A stretch of DNA of 6,836 nt from Frateuria_A sp035695185 (GCF_035695185.1 NZ_DASSES010000182.1:1-6836); one strand, 5' to 3'; shown: positions 1-5,899, counted from the first letter of the stretch. The notes: generated from the letters alone by a model not told the origin. Numbers and translations are program-made.

Positions 1-657
1 CGGCTCGATTCGCGCAGCCTGGGCACGCGCCAGTGCCCGGTGCTGTTCGTCCCGGAAATCGCCCGCGGGCTGGTCGGCCACCTGGTCAGCGCGGTGAGCG
101 GCGGCGCGCTGTACCGTCGCGCCAGCTTCCTGCTGGATCACGCCGGCAGGCGGGTGATGCCGGAGTGGATGAACATCGTCGAGCGTCCGCTGCTCCCGCG
201 CGGCATGGGCTCGGGCGCATTCGACGCCGAGGGCGTGGCCACGGGCGACAGCGCACTCATCGAGAACGGCGTGCTGGCCCGCTACATCCTGAGCAGCTAC
301 TCGGCACGCAAGCTCGGGCTGGAATCGACCGGCAACGCCGGCGGCATCCACAACCTGCTGGTCGAGCCTGGGCAGGACGACTTCGCCGCGCTGCTCAAGC
401 GCATGGGCACCGGCCTGGTCGTCACCGAGGTGATGGGGCAGGGCGTGAGCACGCTGACCGGCGACTACTCGCGCGGCGCGGCCGGTTTCTGGGTCGAGGG
501 TGGGGAGATCGCCTACCCGGTGGAGGAGATCACCATCGCCGCCAACCTGCGCGACATGTTCGCGGGCATCGTGGCCGTGGGCAGCGACGTGGACCGGCGC
601 GCGCAGATCCTGACCGGCTCGATCCTGCTGGACCGCATGACCGTGGGCGGACAATAG
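1..657 (+). CDS. pmbA: PmbA/TldE, metalloprotease subunit, C-terminal part (5' end outside window)
   Basis: The open frame enters from the left edge and ends at TAG 655-657, giving about 218 residues of a protein that is usually near 450, so only the C-terminal half is present. The internal GTG at 40 is not a start. Recognisable stretches of the family are SYSARKLGLESTGNAGGIHN (about residues 98-117 of the fragment), MGTGLVVTEVMGQGVS and TGDYSRGAAGFWVEGGEI, closing with LLDRMTVGGQ; these follow E. coli PmbA closely as I remember it. Family knowledge: TldD and TldE (PmbA) form a cytosolic heterodimeric protease that degrades unfolded peptides, matures microcin B17 and cleaves CcdA; the zinc motif is in TldD, while TldE lacks it. 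tldD is not in the window. The 88-bp gap to the next gene contains a promoter-like box, so the downstream gene is probably transcribed separately. Identification is secure. Confidence 0.95.
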   Translation, partial: RLDSRSLGTRQCPVLFVPEIARGLVGHLVSAVSGGALYRRASFLLDHAGRRVMPEWMNIVERPLLPRGMGSGAFDAEGVATGDSALIENGVLARYILSSYSARKLGLESTGNAGGIHNLLVEPGQDDFAALLKRMGTGLVVTEVMGQGVSTLTGDYSRGAAGFWVEGGEIAYPVEEITIAANLRDMFAGIVAVGSDVDRRAQILTGSILLDRMTVGGQ

Positions 658-688
658 CCTTTGGCCTATGGCGCCGCCGCGCGGCTTT

Positions 689-696
689 GCTAGCAT
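689..696 (+). promoter_or_regulatory. Possible -10 box upstream of the DUF4870 gene
   Basis: GCTAGCAT contains TAGCAT (691-696), a fair match to the sigma-70 -10 consensus, 49 bases before the ATG at 746. No convincing -35 box sits 16-18 bases upstream; TTGGCC at 661-666 is 24 bases away, which is too far. The same GCTAGC core appears in the predicted xseB promoter on the other strand. This is inference from motif resemblance only. Confidence 0.3.
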
Positions 697-733
697 CGCA
701 GCACCGGCGAGAGGCCGGCGTCATCGAAGGAAA

Positions 734-739
734 GAGGAG
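734..739 (+). promoter_or_regulatory. Ribosome binding site fixing the DUF4870 start
   Basis: GAGGAG lies six bases before ATG 746 and is the strongest Shine-Dalgarno match in the window. It decides for the ATG at 746 over the in-frame upstream codon at 668, which lies only eleven bases past the pmbA stop and would add 26 residues of unrelated, arginine-rich sequence. Confidence 0.8.
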
Positions 740-745
740 CCTGTC

Positions 746-1207
746 ATGAGCGTTCCACCCGATTCCGTCGTCCCGCCCCCGCCGCCTCCCGGTGAGCCGG
801 TCCCGCCGCCCGAGCCGTTCGATTCGGCCGGTGCGCCCAGCCACGAGGAGCGCCAGTGGGCGCTGTTCGCGCACCTGTCCGCCCTGGTGGGCGGGCTGCT
901 CACCGGCGCGTTCGCCGGCCTGGGCTGCTTCATCGGCCCGCTGGTGATCTGGTTGATCAAGAAGGACACCATGCCCTTCGTCGACGATCAGGCCAAGGAG
1001 GCGCTGAACTTCAACATCACCCTGGCCATCGTCGGCGTGATCCTGTTGCTGCTGACCCTGGTCACCTTCGGCTTCGGCGCATTGCTGACGGTGCCGGTCG
1101 GCATCCTGGTCGGCATTGCCTGGCTGGTGTTCACGATCATCGCCGCGATCAAGGCGAACGAGGGCGAGCGGTACCGTTATCCGTTCACCCTGCGCCTGAT
1201 CAAGTGA
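746..1207 (+). CDS. DUF4870 (Tic20-like) small membrane protein
   Basis: A 153-residue protein. Residues 1-30 are proline-rich (a run of seven prolines at 9-15 is followed by PVPPPEP), predicted disordered and probably cytosolic. A compact membrane domain follows: HEERQWALFAHLSALVGG (33-50) leads into a hydrophobic stretch to about residue 71, then KKDTMPFVDDQAKEALNFN (72-90), then a second hydrophobic block from 91 to about 135 that is long enough for two helices. The end IKANEGERYRYPFTLRLIK is typical. The pattern of WALFAHLS, then FVDDQAKEALNFN, then a GERYRYPFTLR tail is what I know as DUF4870, a Tic20-like family of about 100-150 residues with no established bacterial function. Its nearest plus-strand neighbour, pmbA, shows no clear functional link. 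It is convergent with ispA and ends at stacked hairpins. Family assignment is fairly sure; no function is proposed. Confidence 0.85.
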   Translation: MSVPPDSVVPPPPPPGEPVPPPEPFDSAGAPSHEERQWALFAHLSALVGGLLTGAFAGLGCFIGPLVIWLIKKDTMPFVDDQAKEALNFNITLAIVGVILLLLTLVTFGFGALLTVPVGILVGIAWLVFTIIAAIKANEGERYRYPFTLRLIK

Positions 1208-1211
1208 CCCG

Positions 1212-1233
1212 CGGGTGGGCCCCGGCCCACCCG
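1212..1233. terminator. Perfect inverted repeat just after the DUF4870 stop
   Basis: CGGGTGGGCC and GGCCCACCCG form ten complementary pairs with a two-base centre, starting four bases after the TGA at 1205-1207. In RNA the innermost pairs would open to give a usable loop. No T-run follows directly, so alone it is not a classic intrinsic terminator. It probably acts with the next hairpin to separate the convergent genes, or stabilises the transcript 3' end. Confidence 0.5.
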
Positions 1234-1240
1234 GCTTCCT

Positions 1241-1299
1241 GCAGGAGCGCCGCTGTGCGCGACCACGAGCATCCCGGTCGTGCGCAGCGGCGCTCCTGC
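1241..1299. repeat. REP-type extragenic palindrome, copy A (bidirectional terminator candidate)
   Basis: Two 24-base arms, 1241-1264 (starts GCAGGAGCGCCGCTG, ends GCGCGACC) and 1276-1299 (starts GGTCGTGCGCAGCGG), are complementary apart from two internal positions and enclose an 11-base loop (ACGAGCATCCC). Five T's follow on the plus strand at 1303-1307, so for the DUF4870 transcript this looks like an intrinsic terminator. The last T belongs to the ispA stop codon. The arm and loop pattern matches the copy at 4761-4820, marking a dispersed family of the REP kind seen in pseudomonads and xanthomonads. Such elements are known to be moved by RAYT (TnpA-REP) transposases; none is encoded here. 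Confidence 0.85.
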
Positions 1300-1306
1300 G
1301 GCTTTT

Positions 1307-2242
1307 TCAGTGGGAGCGATGAGCCGCGTAGTGGGCCAGCTCTTCGAGCAGCACGGCCCGGTCGCCGAACGGCGCGATCGCCTGCAGCGCCGCAGCGATC
1401 AGCTCGGCCAGCCGTGCGCGCGACGCCGCCAGGCCGATGATCGAGGGAAAGGTGGGCTTGTCGGCCGCCGCGTCCTTGCCGGCGGTCTTGCCGATCACCG
1501 CTGACTCGCCTTCCACGTCGAGGATGTCATCGCGGACCTGGAAGGCCAGGCCGACGGCCGCCGCATAGCGATCCAACGCATCGATCGCGCCCGCGTCGGC
1601 GCCCGCGGTGAGCGCACCCAGCTGCACGGCGGTTCGGATCAGTGCGCCGGTCTTGCAGGCGTGCATGTGTTCCAGCTCCGCCAGCGTCAGCCTGCGGCCC
1701 ACGGCCGCCAAGTCCAGCGCCTGCCCGCCGGCCATGCCTTCGGCGCCGCAGGCGCGGCCGAGCACACGCAGCATGTCCAGCGCGCGGGCGGCGTCGGTGC
1801 CGCTGTGCGGATCGTGGGCCAGGATCTCGAAGGCGAGCGCCTGCAAGGCGTCGCCGGCGAGGATCGCCATCGCCTCGCCGTAGACGATGTGGCAGGTCGG
1901 CCGACCACGGCGCAAGGCGTCGTCGTCCATCGCCGGCAGGTCGTCGTGCACCAACGAGTAGGCGTGAATCAGCTCGACCGCGCAGGCGGGTGCATCCAGT
2001 TCGATGCCATCCATGCCGAGCGCGTGGCCGGCGGCATAGACCAGCAGCGGGCGTAGCCGCTTGCCACCACCCAGCACGGCGTAGCGCATGGCGCGGTGCA
2101 GCTCCAGTGGCGGCAGCTGCTCGGACGGCAGCACGCGCGCCAGGGCGGCGTCGGCACGCGCGGTCAGCGCGAGCAGCCGGGGGCCGAGTTGGAACGGCGC
2201 GTCAGGGTTCGGGGTCGAAGGGTTCGGCGTCGTCGGGCGCAT
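1307..2242 (-). CDS. ispA: Polyprenyl (farnesyl/geranyl) diphosphate synthase, IspA
   Basis: A 311-residue class I trans-prenyltransferase that condenses isopentenyl diphosphate with allylic diphosphates, normally to farnesyl diphosphate, feeding quinones, undecaprenyl phosphate and other isoprenoids in the cytosol. Visible motifs are GGGKRLRP (58-65, diphosphate binding), the first Asp-rich motif in VHDDLPAMDDD (98-108, DDxxxxD), MAGGQALDL (170-178), KTGAL (197-201), and the second Asp-rich motif FQVRDDILD (234-242). The two extra residues between the aspartates of the first motif are typical of bacterial FPP synthases; product length cannot be proved from sequence. E. coli IspA is about 299 residues, so this start gives a slightly long N-terminus (TPNPSTPNPD at 5-14) overlapping xseB by 41 bases. 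No strong Shine-Dalgarno precedes it and the next Met is residue 52, inside the domain, so the true start is uncertain and could be a non-ATG codon near residues 18-25. The order xseB-ispA is common and usually continues to dxs, but here the next gene is convergent. Confidence 0.95.
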   Translation of the reverse strand: MRPTTPNPSTPNPDAPFQLGPRLLALTARADAALARVLPSEQLPPLELHRAMRYAVLGGGKRLRPLLVYAAGHALGMDGIELDAPACAVELIHAYSLVHDDLPAMDDDALRRGRPTCHIVYGEAMAILAGDALQALAFEILAHDPHSGTDAARALDMLRVLGRACGAEGMAGGQALDLAAVGRRLTLAELEHMHACKTGALIRTAVQLGALTAGADAGAIDALDRYAAAVGLAFQVRDDILDVEGESAVIGKTAGKDAAADKPTFPSIIGLAASRARLAELIAAALQAIAPFGDRAVLLEELAHYAAHRSH

Positions 2243-2459
2243 CGGGATCGAGCAGCAGGCGCACGCGCAGTTCGGCCTTGTCCAGGGCCTGCTGGCAGTG
2301 ACGGTAGAGGCCGATGCCGCGCTCGAAGGAGGCCAGCGATTCGTCCAGGCTCAGCTCGCCGCCTTCCATGCGCGCCACCAGTTGCTCGAGCTCGTCCAGC
2401 GAATGCTCGAAGTCGGCGACGGATGGGGTTTCCGCGGTGGCGGGAGCGGTCTTGGCCAT
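2202..2459 (-). CDS. xseB: Exodeoxyribonuclease VII small subunit, XseB
   Basis: Starting at ATG 2459 the protein has 85 residues, a normal size for the family (about 75-90). The core DFEHSLDELEQLVARMEGGE (16-35), then SLDESLASFERGIGLYRHCQ (37-56) and ALDKAELRV, is the classic XseB helical hairpin that docks on XseA. Exonuclease VII degrades single-stranded DNA from both ends in the cytosol; the catalytic large subunit XseA is not in the window and is usually encoded elsewhere. The tail after residue 70 is acidic and proline-rich (DPDAPDDAEPFDPEP). A TTG nine bases upstream (2468) is in frame, but it overlaps the predicted -10 box, and the ATG gives the usual MAK start. The gene overlaps ispA by 41 bases, so the two are surely cotranscribed and probably translationally coupled. 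It lies about 200 bases downstream of tilS, with its own promoter-like motif between. Confidence 0.93.
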   Translation of the reverse strand: MAKTAPATAETPSVADFEHSLDELEQLVARMEGGELSLDESLASFERGIGLYRHCQQALDKAELRVRLLLDPDAPDDAEPFDPEP

Positions 2460-2467
2460 GGGCGGCA

Positions 2468-2496
2468 ACGCTAGCGCAGCGGGGTGCCGGAATCAA
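2468..2496 (-). promoter_or_regulatory. Predicted xseB-ispA promoter giving a leaderless transcript
   Basis: On the minus strand TTGATT (2496-2491) and TAGCGT (2473-2468) are separated by exactly 17 bases, the ideal sigma-70 spacing; the boxes match consensus at four and three of six positions. Only eight bases lie between the -10 box and the xseB ATG, so transcription would begin at or within a base or two of the start codon. This fits the absence of any Shine-Dalgarno before xseB. It rests on motif inspection only. Confidence 0.4.
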
Positions 2497-2569
2497 TGTT
2501 TGGGGGTGTGCGGGCCTCGGACTTTGGCGCTTCGCGGGCGACGCTCTGGGTGAATGGCTTTCAGTAGAT

Positions 2570-2608
2570 CCGTTCGCGCTCAGCGCGGGCCGCACGCCGA
2601 AGTCGAAG
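2570..2608 (+). repeat. Dispersed repeat, family 2, diverged copy
   Basis: A 39-base unit beginning CCGTTCGCGCTCAGCG and ending GCCGAAGTCGAAG matches the reverse complement of 5976-6016: the first 16 bases agree at 14 positions and the last 13 are identical. The middle is two bases shorter and differs, so this copy looks degenerate. It sits in the gap between tilS and xseB, outside any gene I can support. It resembles the widespread TTCGnCnnnCTCAGGnCGAACGG intergenic repeat of proteobacteria, recalled from general knowledge and not searched. Confidence 0.6.
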
Positions 2609-2632
2609 CATGGCCCCGAGCCCCGCGGTGCT

Positions 2633-2653
2633 CCTGGCGCGAGAGCGACCAGG
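2633..2653 (-). terminator. Hairpin just downstream of the tilS stop
   Basis: CCTGGCGC (2633-2640) pairs with GCG plus CCAGG (2645-2653) around a GAGA loop, with a single bulged A at 2648. It begins six bases beyond the tilS stop codon. There is no T-run on the minus strand, so it is at best a weak or Rho-assisted terminator. It fits with xseB having its own promoter. Confidence 0.35.
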
Positions 2654-2658
2654 GCGGC

Positions 2659-3963
2659 TCAAGCAGCCGGCATCCACCGCGGCTGGGCGCCGGCGGCATC
2701 GAACAGCGCGGAGCCATGGGCCGTTCGCCAGAGGTCGGCGACCGCGATGAGTTCGCCTTCCGCATAGAGCAACGGGCAGGCTTCCCGCCGCCAGGGCGGC
2801 ACCCCGGCCTGCTGGAACAGGTCGCGCAGTTCGCGGGTATGCCGGTCGCCGGCGGGCCTGATGCGCTCGCCACCCCGGCGCAGGCGCACGACGAACGGGG
2901 TGCCGAGGGGCCCCGCCGGAGCGAGCGCGAGCTGGCCGCCATCGGGCAGCGTCAATGGGGCGCCACGCCAGCAGGCCTGCCAGTGCGGATCGATCGGCGG
3001 CCGTGGCGCAAGCGCCCACAAGCGCCCCCTCCAGATGTGCAGCTCCACGCCTGGCCAGCGCACGCACGGCTGTTGGCCGGGCCGGGCATGGCACTGGCGT
3101 TCGATCTGTCGCCGCTGTGCGGTCGTAGGTGCAGGCAGGCCTTGGGCATGCAGCCAGTGGTCGAGCAGGGGCTCGCGCAGGGCGGGATCGAGGGCGAGCC
3201 AGCCTTGCGCATCGAGGCTGTCACTGGCGGAGTCGTGCAGGGCGGCGAACGCTTCAAGCCAGTGCGCGCGCAAGGCCTCGTCCGCGGCCCGGCAGAGCGC
3301 CGCGCTGTGCAGGATGGAATCGACCGCATGCGGCCAGTGCCGACGCATGCGCGGCAGGATGTCGTGGCGCAGATGGTTGCGCGCCAGGGCGGTGTCCTGG
3401 TTGGACGGATCGTCGATGCAGGGCAGCGCGTGAGCCTCGATGTAGTTGCGCAACACCGTGCGCGGGAGAGCCAGCAGCGGGCGCCAGAGCTGGCCCCGAC
3501 CGAGCGGACGGACGGCCCGCATGCCGCCGAGTCCCTGCGGGCCGGCGCCGCGCAGCAGCTTGAGCAGCACCGTTTCGGCCTGGTCGTCGCGATGGTGTCC
3601 CAGCAGCAGCCATTCGCCGGGATGCAGCGCGCCAGCGAAAGCGGCGTAGCGCGCATGCCGCGCGGCAGCTTCCAGGCCCTCGCCGGCGGCACGCGGCACC
3701 TCGACCCGGCGCACCTCGCAGCGGACGTCCAGCGACGCACAGAACGCCGCCGCCTGCGCGGCCCAGGCGCCGCTTGCCGGATGCAATCCGTGGTCCACGT
3801 GCACGGCGCGCAGGCCACGTGCACGCGCCTGCGGCAACGCGGCCAGTGCATGCAGCAACGCAGTGGAATCGGGCCCGCCGCTGAAGGCCACGCACAGCGG
3901 GCCGTCCGGGTGGCTGTCCAGGGCGTGGCGCAGCGTGTCGGGCAGCGTGCGCAGGTTATTCAC
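2659..3963 (-). CDS. tilS: tRNA(Ile)-lysidine synthase, TilS
   Basis: Starting at GTG 3963 the product has 434 residues, matching E. coli TilS (432). TilS attaches lysine to C34 of the CAU-anticodon tRNA-Ile using ATP, so that it reads AUA; it is essential and cytosolic. The N-terminal PP-loop ATPase domain shows SGGPDS (28-33), VHVDHGLHP (54-62), LGHHRDDQAETVLLKLLRGAG (about 121-141) and DDPSNQD followed by RNHLRHDILP (184-204). A middle tRNA-binding region follows, then the C-terminal TilS domain with RRGGERIRPAGDRHTRELRD (362-381) and PLLYAEGELIAVADLW (397-412). The GTG is chosen because it gives the family length and overlaps the upstream stop by eight bases (GTGAATAA), a coupling arrangement; AAGAAGAAG ten bases upstream is a weak ribosome site. 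The frame is open further upstream to 4062, but that part is a shadow of the NYN gene. Nothing key is missing. Confidence 0.95.
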   Translation of the reverse strand: MNNLRTLPDTLRHALDSHPDGPLCVAFSGGPDSTALLHALAALPQARARGLRAVHVDHGLHPASGAWAAQAAAFCASLDVRCEVRRVEVPRAAGEGLEAAARHARYAAFAGALHPGEWLLLGHHRDDQAETVLLKLLRGAGPQGLGGMRAVRPLGRGQLWRPLLALPRTVLRNYIEAHALPCIDDPSNQDTALARNHLRHDILPRMRRHWPHAVDSILHSAALCRAADEALRAHWLEAFAALHDSASDSLDAQGWLALDPALREPLLDHWLHAQGLPAPTTAQRRQIERQCHARPGQQPCVRWPGVELHIWRGRLWALAPRPPIDPHWQACWRGAPLTLPDGGQLALAPAGPLGTPFVVRLRRGGERIRPAGDRHTRELRDLFQQAGVPPWRREACPLLYAEGELIAVADLWRTAHGSALFDAAGAQPRWMPAA

Positions 3964-4708
3964 GGCTGGCCGGCTTCTTCTTGTTGCGCACGTAGATGTG
4001 CTTGCCGTTGCCGAGCTGGCGGTCTTCGGTATCAAACAGCCCGATCGCACCGATGAGGCCACTCAGCTTGCCATAGCCCCAGTTGCGCGAGTCGAACTCC
4101 GGCGCGCGCTTGCTGACCATGCTGCCGACGGCGCCGAGGCCCGCCCAGCCGGTGTCGTCGGCGGCGTCCTCGATGGCGTTGCGCAGCAGGTTCACCAGCC
4201 GCGTGTCCTGGCGTAGCTCCTGCGTGTTCAAGCGCTGGGCCGGTTCGGCGGGCTTTTCGCTGTCGCTGTCGGGCTCGCCGAGCACGTCGGTATAGATGAA
4301 CTTGTCGCAGGCGGCGACGAACGGCCCCGGCGTCTTGCGCTCGCCGAAACCGTAAACGGTGAGGCCGGACTCTCGGATGCGCCGCGCCAGCGTGGTGAAG
4401 TCGCTGTCGCTGGAGACAATGCAGAAGCCATCGAAGCGGCCCGTGTAGAGCAGGTCCATCGCGTCGATGATCATCGCCGAGTCGGTGGCGTTCTTGCCTT
4501 TGGTGTAGCCGAACTGCTGGATGGGCTGGATCGACAGGTCCAGCAGCCGGTCCTTCCAGCCGCGCAGGTGGTTGTCGGTCCAGTCGCCGTAGGCGCGCTT
4601 GACGTGGGCGGTGCCGTAGCGGGCCACCTCCGCGAGCAGGCCCTCGGCCAGACCGGGTTGGGCATTGTCGGCGTCGATCAGTACGGCGAGCTTGGCGTGG
4701 TCGGCCAT
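3956..4708 (-). CDS. NYN-domain (PIN-like) protein with C-terminal OST-HTH/LOTUS domain
   Basis: A 250-residue soluble protein. The N-terminal NYN domain (about 5-142) shows LAVLIDADN (7-15), VKRAYGDW (36-43), KNATDSAMIIDAMDLLY (72-88) and FCIVSSDSDFTTLARRIRES (95-114), then GLTVYGFG. D12, D14, D76, D101 and D103 form the expected acidic metal-binding set of the PIN/NYN nuclease fold, so it looks catalytically competent. A linker with an acidic stretch (EPDSDSEKPAEP, 145-156) leads to a LOTUS/OST-HTH-like winged helix (about 163-240: TRLVNLLRNAIE, GWAGLGAVGSMVSKRAPEFD, NWGYGKLSGLI, GLFDTEDR, HIYVR) and a basic tail. LOTUS domains are known to bind RNA, including G-quadruplexes. The YacP/Rae1-type NYN proteins are RNases, but the precise target of this subfamily (LabA/DUF88-like) is not established. 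Its stop lies inside the tilS start, so the two are cotranscribed. The start is the first Met before the domain and has only a weak ribosome site. The domain call is confident; the substrate is unknown. Confidence 0.9.
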   Translation of the reverse strand: MADHAKLAVLIDADNAQPGLAEGLLAEVARYGTAHVKRAYGDWTDNHLRGWKDRLLDLSIQPIQQFGYTKGKNATDSAMIIDAMDLLYTGRFDGFCIVSSDSDFTTLARRIRESGLTVYGFGERKTPGPFVAACDKFIYTDVLGEPDSDSEKPAEPAQRLNTQELRQDTRLVNLLRNAIEDAADDTGWAGLGAVGSMVSKRAPEFDSRNWGYGKLSGLIGAIGLFDTEDRQLGNGKHIYVRNKKKPASRE

Positions 4709-4734
4709 GGCGATGTCTTTTGGGACGGGCCCCG

Positions 4735-4740
4735 ATAGTA
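4735..4740 (-). promoter_or_regulatory. Possible -10 box of the NYN-tilS operon
   Basis: TACTAT on the minus strand, within GGTTTACTATCG, matches the -10 consensus at four of six positions and lies 26 bases before the ATG at 4708. The spot where a -35 box should be is at the edge of the REP palindrome and matches poorly. It is supported mainly by position: the REP and remnant separate NYN-tilS from accA, so a promoter is expected here. Confidence 0.3.
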
Positions 4741-4760
4741 AACCGGGGGCGCGGCCCTCT

Positions 4761-4820
4761 GTAGGAGCGCACCCAGTGCGCGACCGCAGGCATCCGGTCG
4801 CGCACTGGGTGGGCTCCTAC
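4761..4820. repeat. REP-type extragenic palindrome, copy B
   Basis: Two 25-base arms, 4761-4785 (starts GTAGGAGCGCACCC, ends GTGCGCGACC) and 4796-4820 (starts GGTCGCGCACTGGGT), are complementary except for one position, around a ten-base loop GCAGGCATCC. It shares with copy A the outer AGGAGCGC, the inner GCGCGACC and the GCATCC before the right arm, in the same orientation. It sits between accA and the NYN gene, so on the minus strand it may block or slow readthrough from accA or protect the accA mRNA 3' end. No U-run follows on the minus strand. Confidence 0.88.
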
Positions 4821-4824
4821 GCGG

Positions 4825-4914
4825 TCAGCGCTGTAGAAAGGCGCAGGCCTCGACCACCGCCTCCGGCGCGCGGATGTGGGCGTGGGCGAGTCCGCGCACG
4901 CCGGTCAGGCGCTT
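4825..4914 (-). pseudogene. Short coding-like remnant after accA, perhaps an alpha/beta hydrolase C-terminus
   Basis: Immediately after the accA TAA, in the +1 frame, 29 sense codons read KRLTGVRGLAHAHIRAPE then AVVEACAFLQR and end at TGA 4827-4825. By my count 26 of the 29 have G or C in the third position, as in the neighbouring genes, whereas the accA frame itself has a stop here. Upstream, the frame runs into accA, where it is only a shadow, and no start codon with a ribosome site is evident. The pattern of a His-bearing turn followed by APEAVVEACAFLQR and an early stop resembles the C-terminal end of alpha/beta hydrolases (catalytic His, then a final helix), but this is resemblance only. 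It ends five bases before REP copy B. It may be the 3' stump of a gene lost by deletion, or chance. Confidence 0.35.
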
Positions 4915-5869
4915 ATTCGGCGTAGGCGCCGTAGCTGCGCAGCCGGCGGTAGCGCTGCTCGAGCAGGTCCGGCTCGGCGACCGCTTCGAGCTCGTCGAGC
5001 TGGTTCATCAGCACGGCCTTGAGGCGGACCGCCATCGAGCGCGGGTTGCGGTGGGCGCCGCCCAGCGGTTCGCGGATCACCTTGTCGACCAGGCCGAGTT
5101 CGTGCAGGCGCGGAGCGGTCATGCCCAGCGCCTCGGCGGCGTCGCGGGCCTTGTCCTGGCTCTTCCACAGGATCGAGGCGCAGCCTTCGGGGGAGATCAC
5201 CGAGTAGGTCGAGTACTGCAGCATGTTGACGCGGTCGCCCACGCCGATCGCCAGCGCGCCGCCGGAGCCGCCCTCGCCGATCACCGTGCAGACGATCGGG
5301 GTCTTCAGGTCGGCCATCTCCAGCAGGTTGCGGGCGATCGCCTCGCTCTGCCCGCGCTCCTCGGCGCCGACGCCCGGGTAGGCGCCGGGAGTATCGATGA
5401 AGGTCAGCAGCGGCAGGCCGAAGCGCTCGGCCGTCTTCATCAGGCGCAGCGCCTTGCGGTAGCCCTCCGGGCGCGGCATGCCGAAGTTGCGGCGCACCTT
5501 GGTCCTGGTGTCGCGGCCCTTCTGGTGGCCGATGATCATCACCGGCCGGCCGTTGATGCGGCCCAGGCCGCCGACGATGGCGGCGTCGTCGGCGAAGGCA
5601 CGGTCGCCGGCCAGTTCCTGGAACTCCTCGCAGATCACGCCGATGTAATCGAGCGTGTAGGGCCGCGCCGGGTGGCGCGAGAGCTGGGTGATCTGCCAGG
5701 AATTGAGGTTGCGGAAGATCTCGGCGGTCTTGACCTTGAGCTTCTCGCGCAGGCGCGCGACTTCCTCGTCGATGTTGAATGCCTGGCCATGGCTGGCGTG
5801 GCGCAGTTCTTCGATCTTCGCTTCAAGTTCGGCGAGCGGTTGTTCGAAATCGAGGAAGTTGGGGTTCAT
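4913..5869 (-). CDS. accA: Acetyl-CoA carboxylase, carboxyltransferase subunit alpha, AccA
   Basis: A 318-residue protein, essentially the same length as E. coli AccA (319). With AccD it forms the carboxyltransferase that moves CO2 from biotin-BCCP to acetyl-CoA, making malonyl-CoA for fatty acid synthesis in the cytosol; AccA carries the biotin-side half of the site. Landmarks are the N-terminal FLDFEQPLAELEAKIEELRH (5-24), the helical linker, LSRHPARPYTLDYI (63-76), GHQKGRDT (114-121), NFGMPRPEGYRKALRLMK (128-145), FIDTPGAYPGVGAEERGQSE (157-176), and GEGGSGGALAIGVGDRV (198-214), which supplies the oxyanion-holding glycines. ISPEGCASILW (225-235) follows. The start ATG 5869 gives MNPNFLDFE, the family's usual beginning; the open frame upstream to 6145 is non-coding shadow. 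No Shine-Dalgarno is visible. dnaE lies upstream 179 bases away, as in most gammaproteobacteria, but with repeats and a promoter between, so separate transcription is likely. Confidence 0.97.
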   Translation of the reverse strand: MNPNFLDFEQPLAELEAKIEELRHASHGQAFNIDEEVARLREKLKVKTAEIFRNLNSWQITQLSRHPARPYTLDYIGVICEEFQELAGDRAFADDAAIVGGLGRINGRPVMIIGHQKGRDTRTKVRRNFGMPRPEGYRKALRLMKTAERFGLPLLTFIDTPGAYPGVGAEERGQSEAIARNLLEMADLKTPIVCTVIGEGGSGGALAIGVGDRVNMLQYSTYSVISPEGCASILWKSQDKARDAAEALGMTAPRLHELGLVDKVIREPLGGAHRNPRSMAVRLKAVLMNQLDELEAVAEPDLLEQRYRRLRSYGAYAE

Positions 5870-5899
5870 TCGCGGGCGGTTCGGGACGCTGAGCGGGGC

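Noticed and set aside
2554..4056. A 500-codon open frame on the plus strand opposite tilS
   Set aside because: It is arginine-, glutamine- and glycine-rich with no recognisable domain, and lies antisense to a complete TilS; such long shadows are expected in high-GC DNA.
3963..4062. Upstream extension of tilS to an ATG at 4062
   Set aside because: It would add 33 Ser/Thr/Ala/Arg-rich residues that overlap the conserved LOTUS part of the NYN gene; the GTG at 3963 gives the family length.
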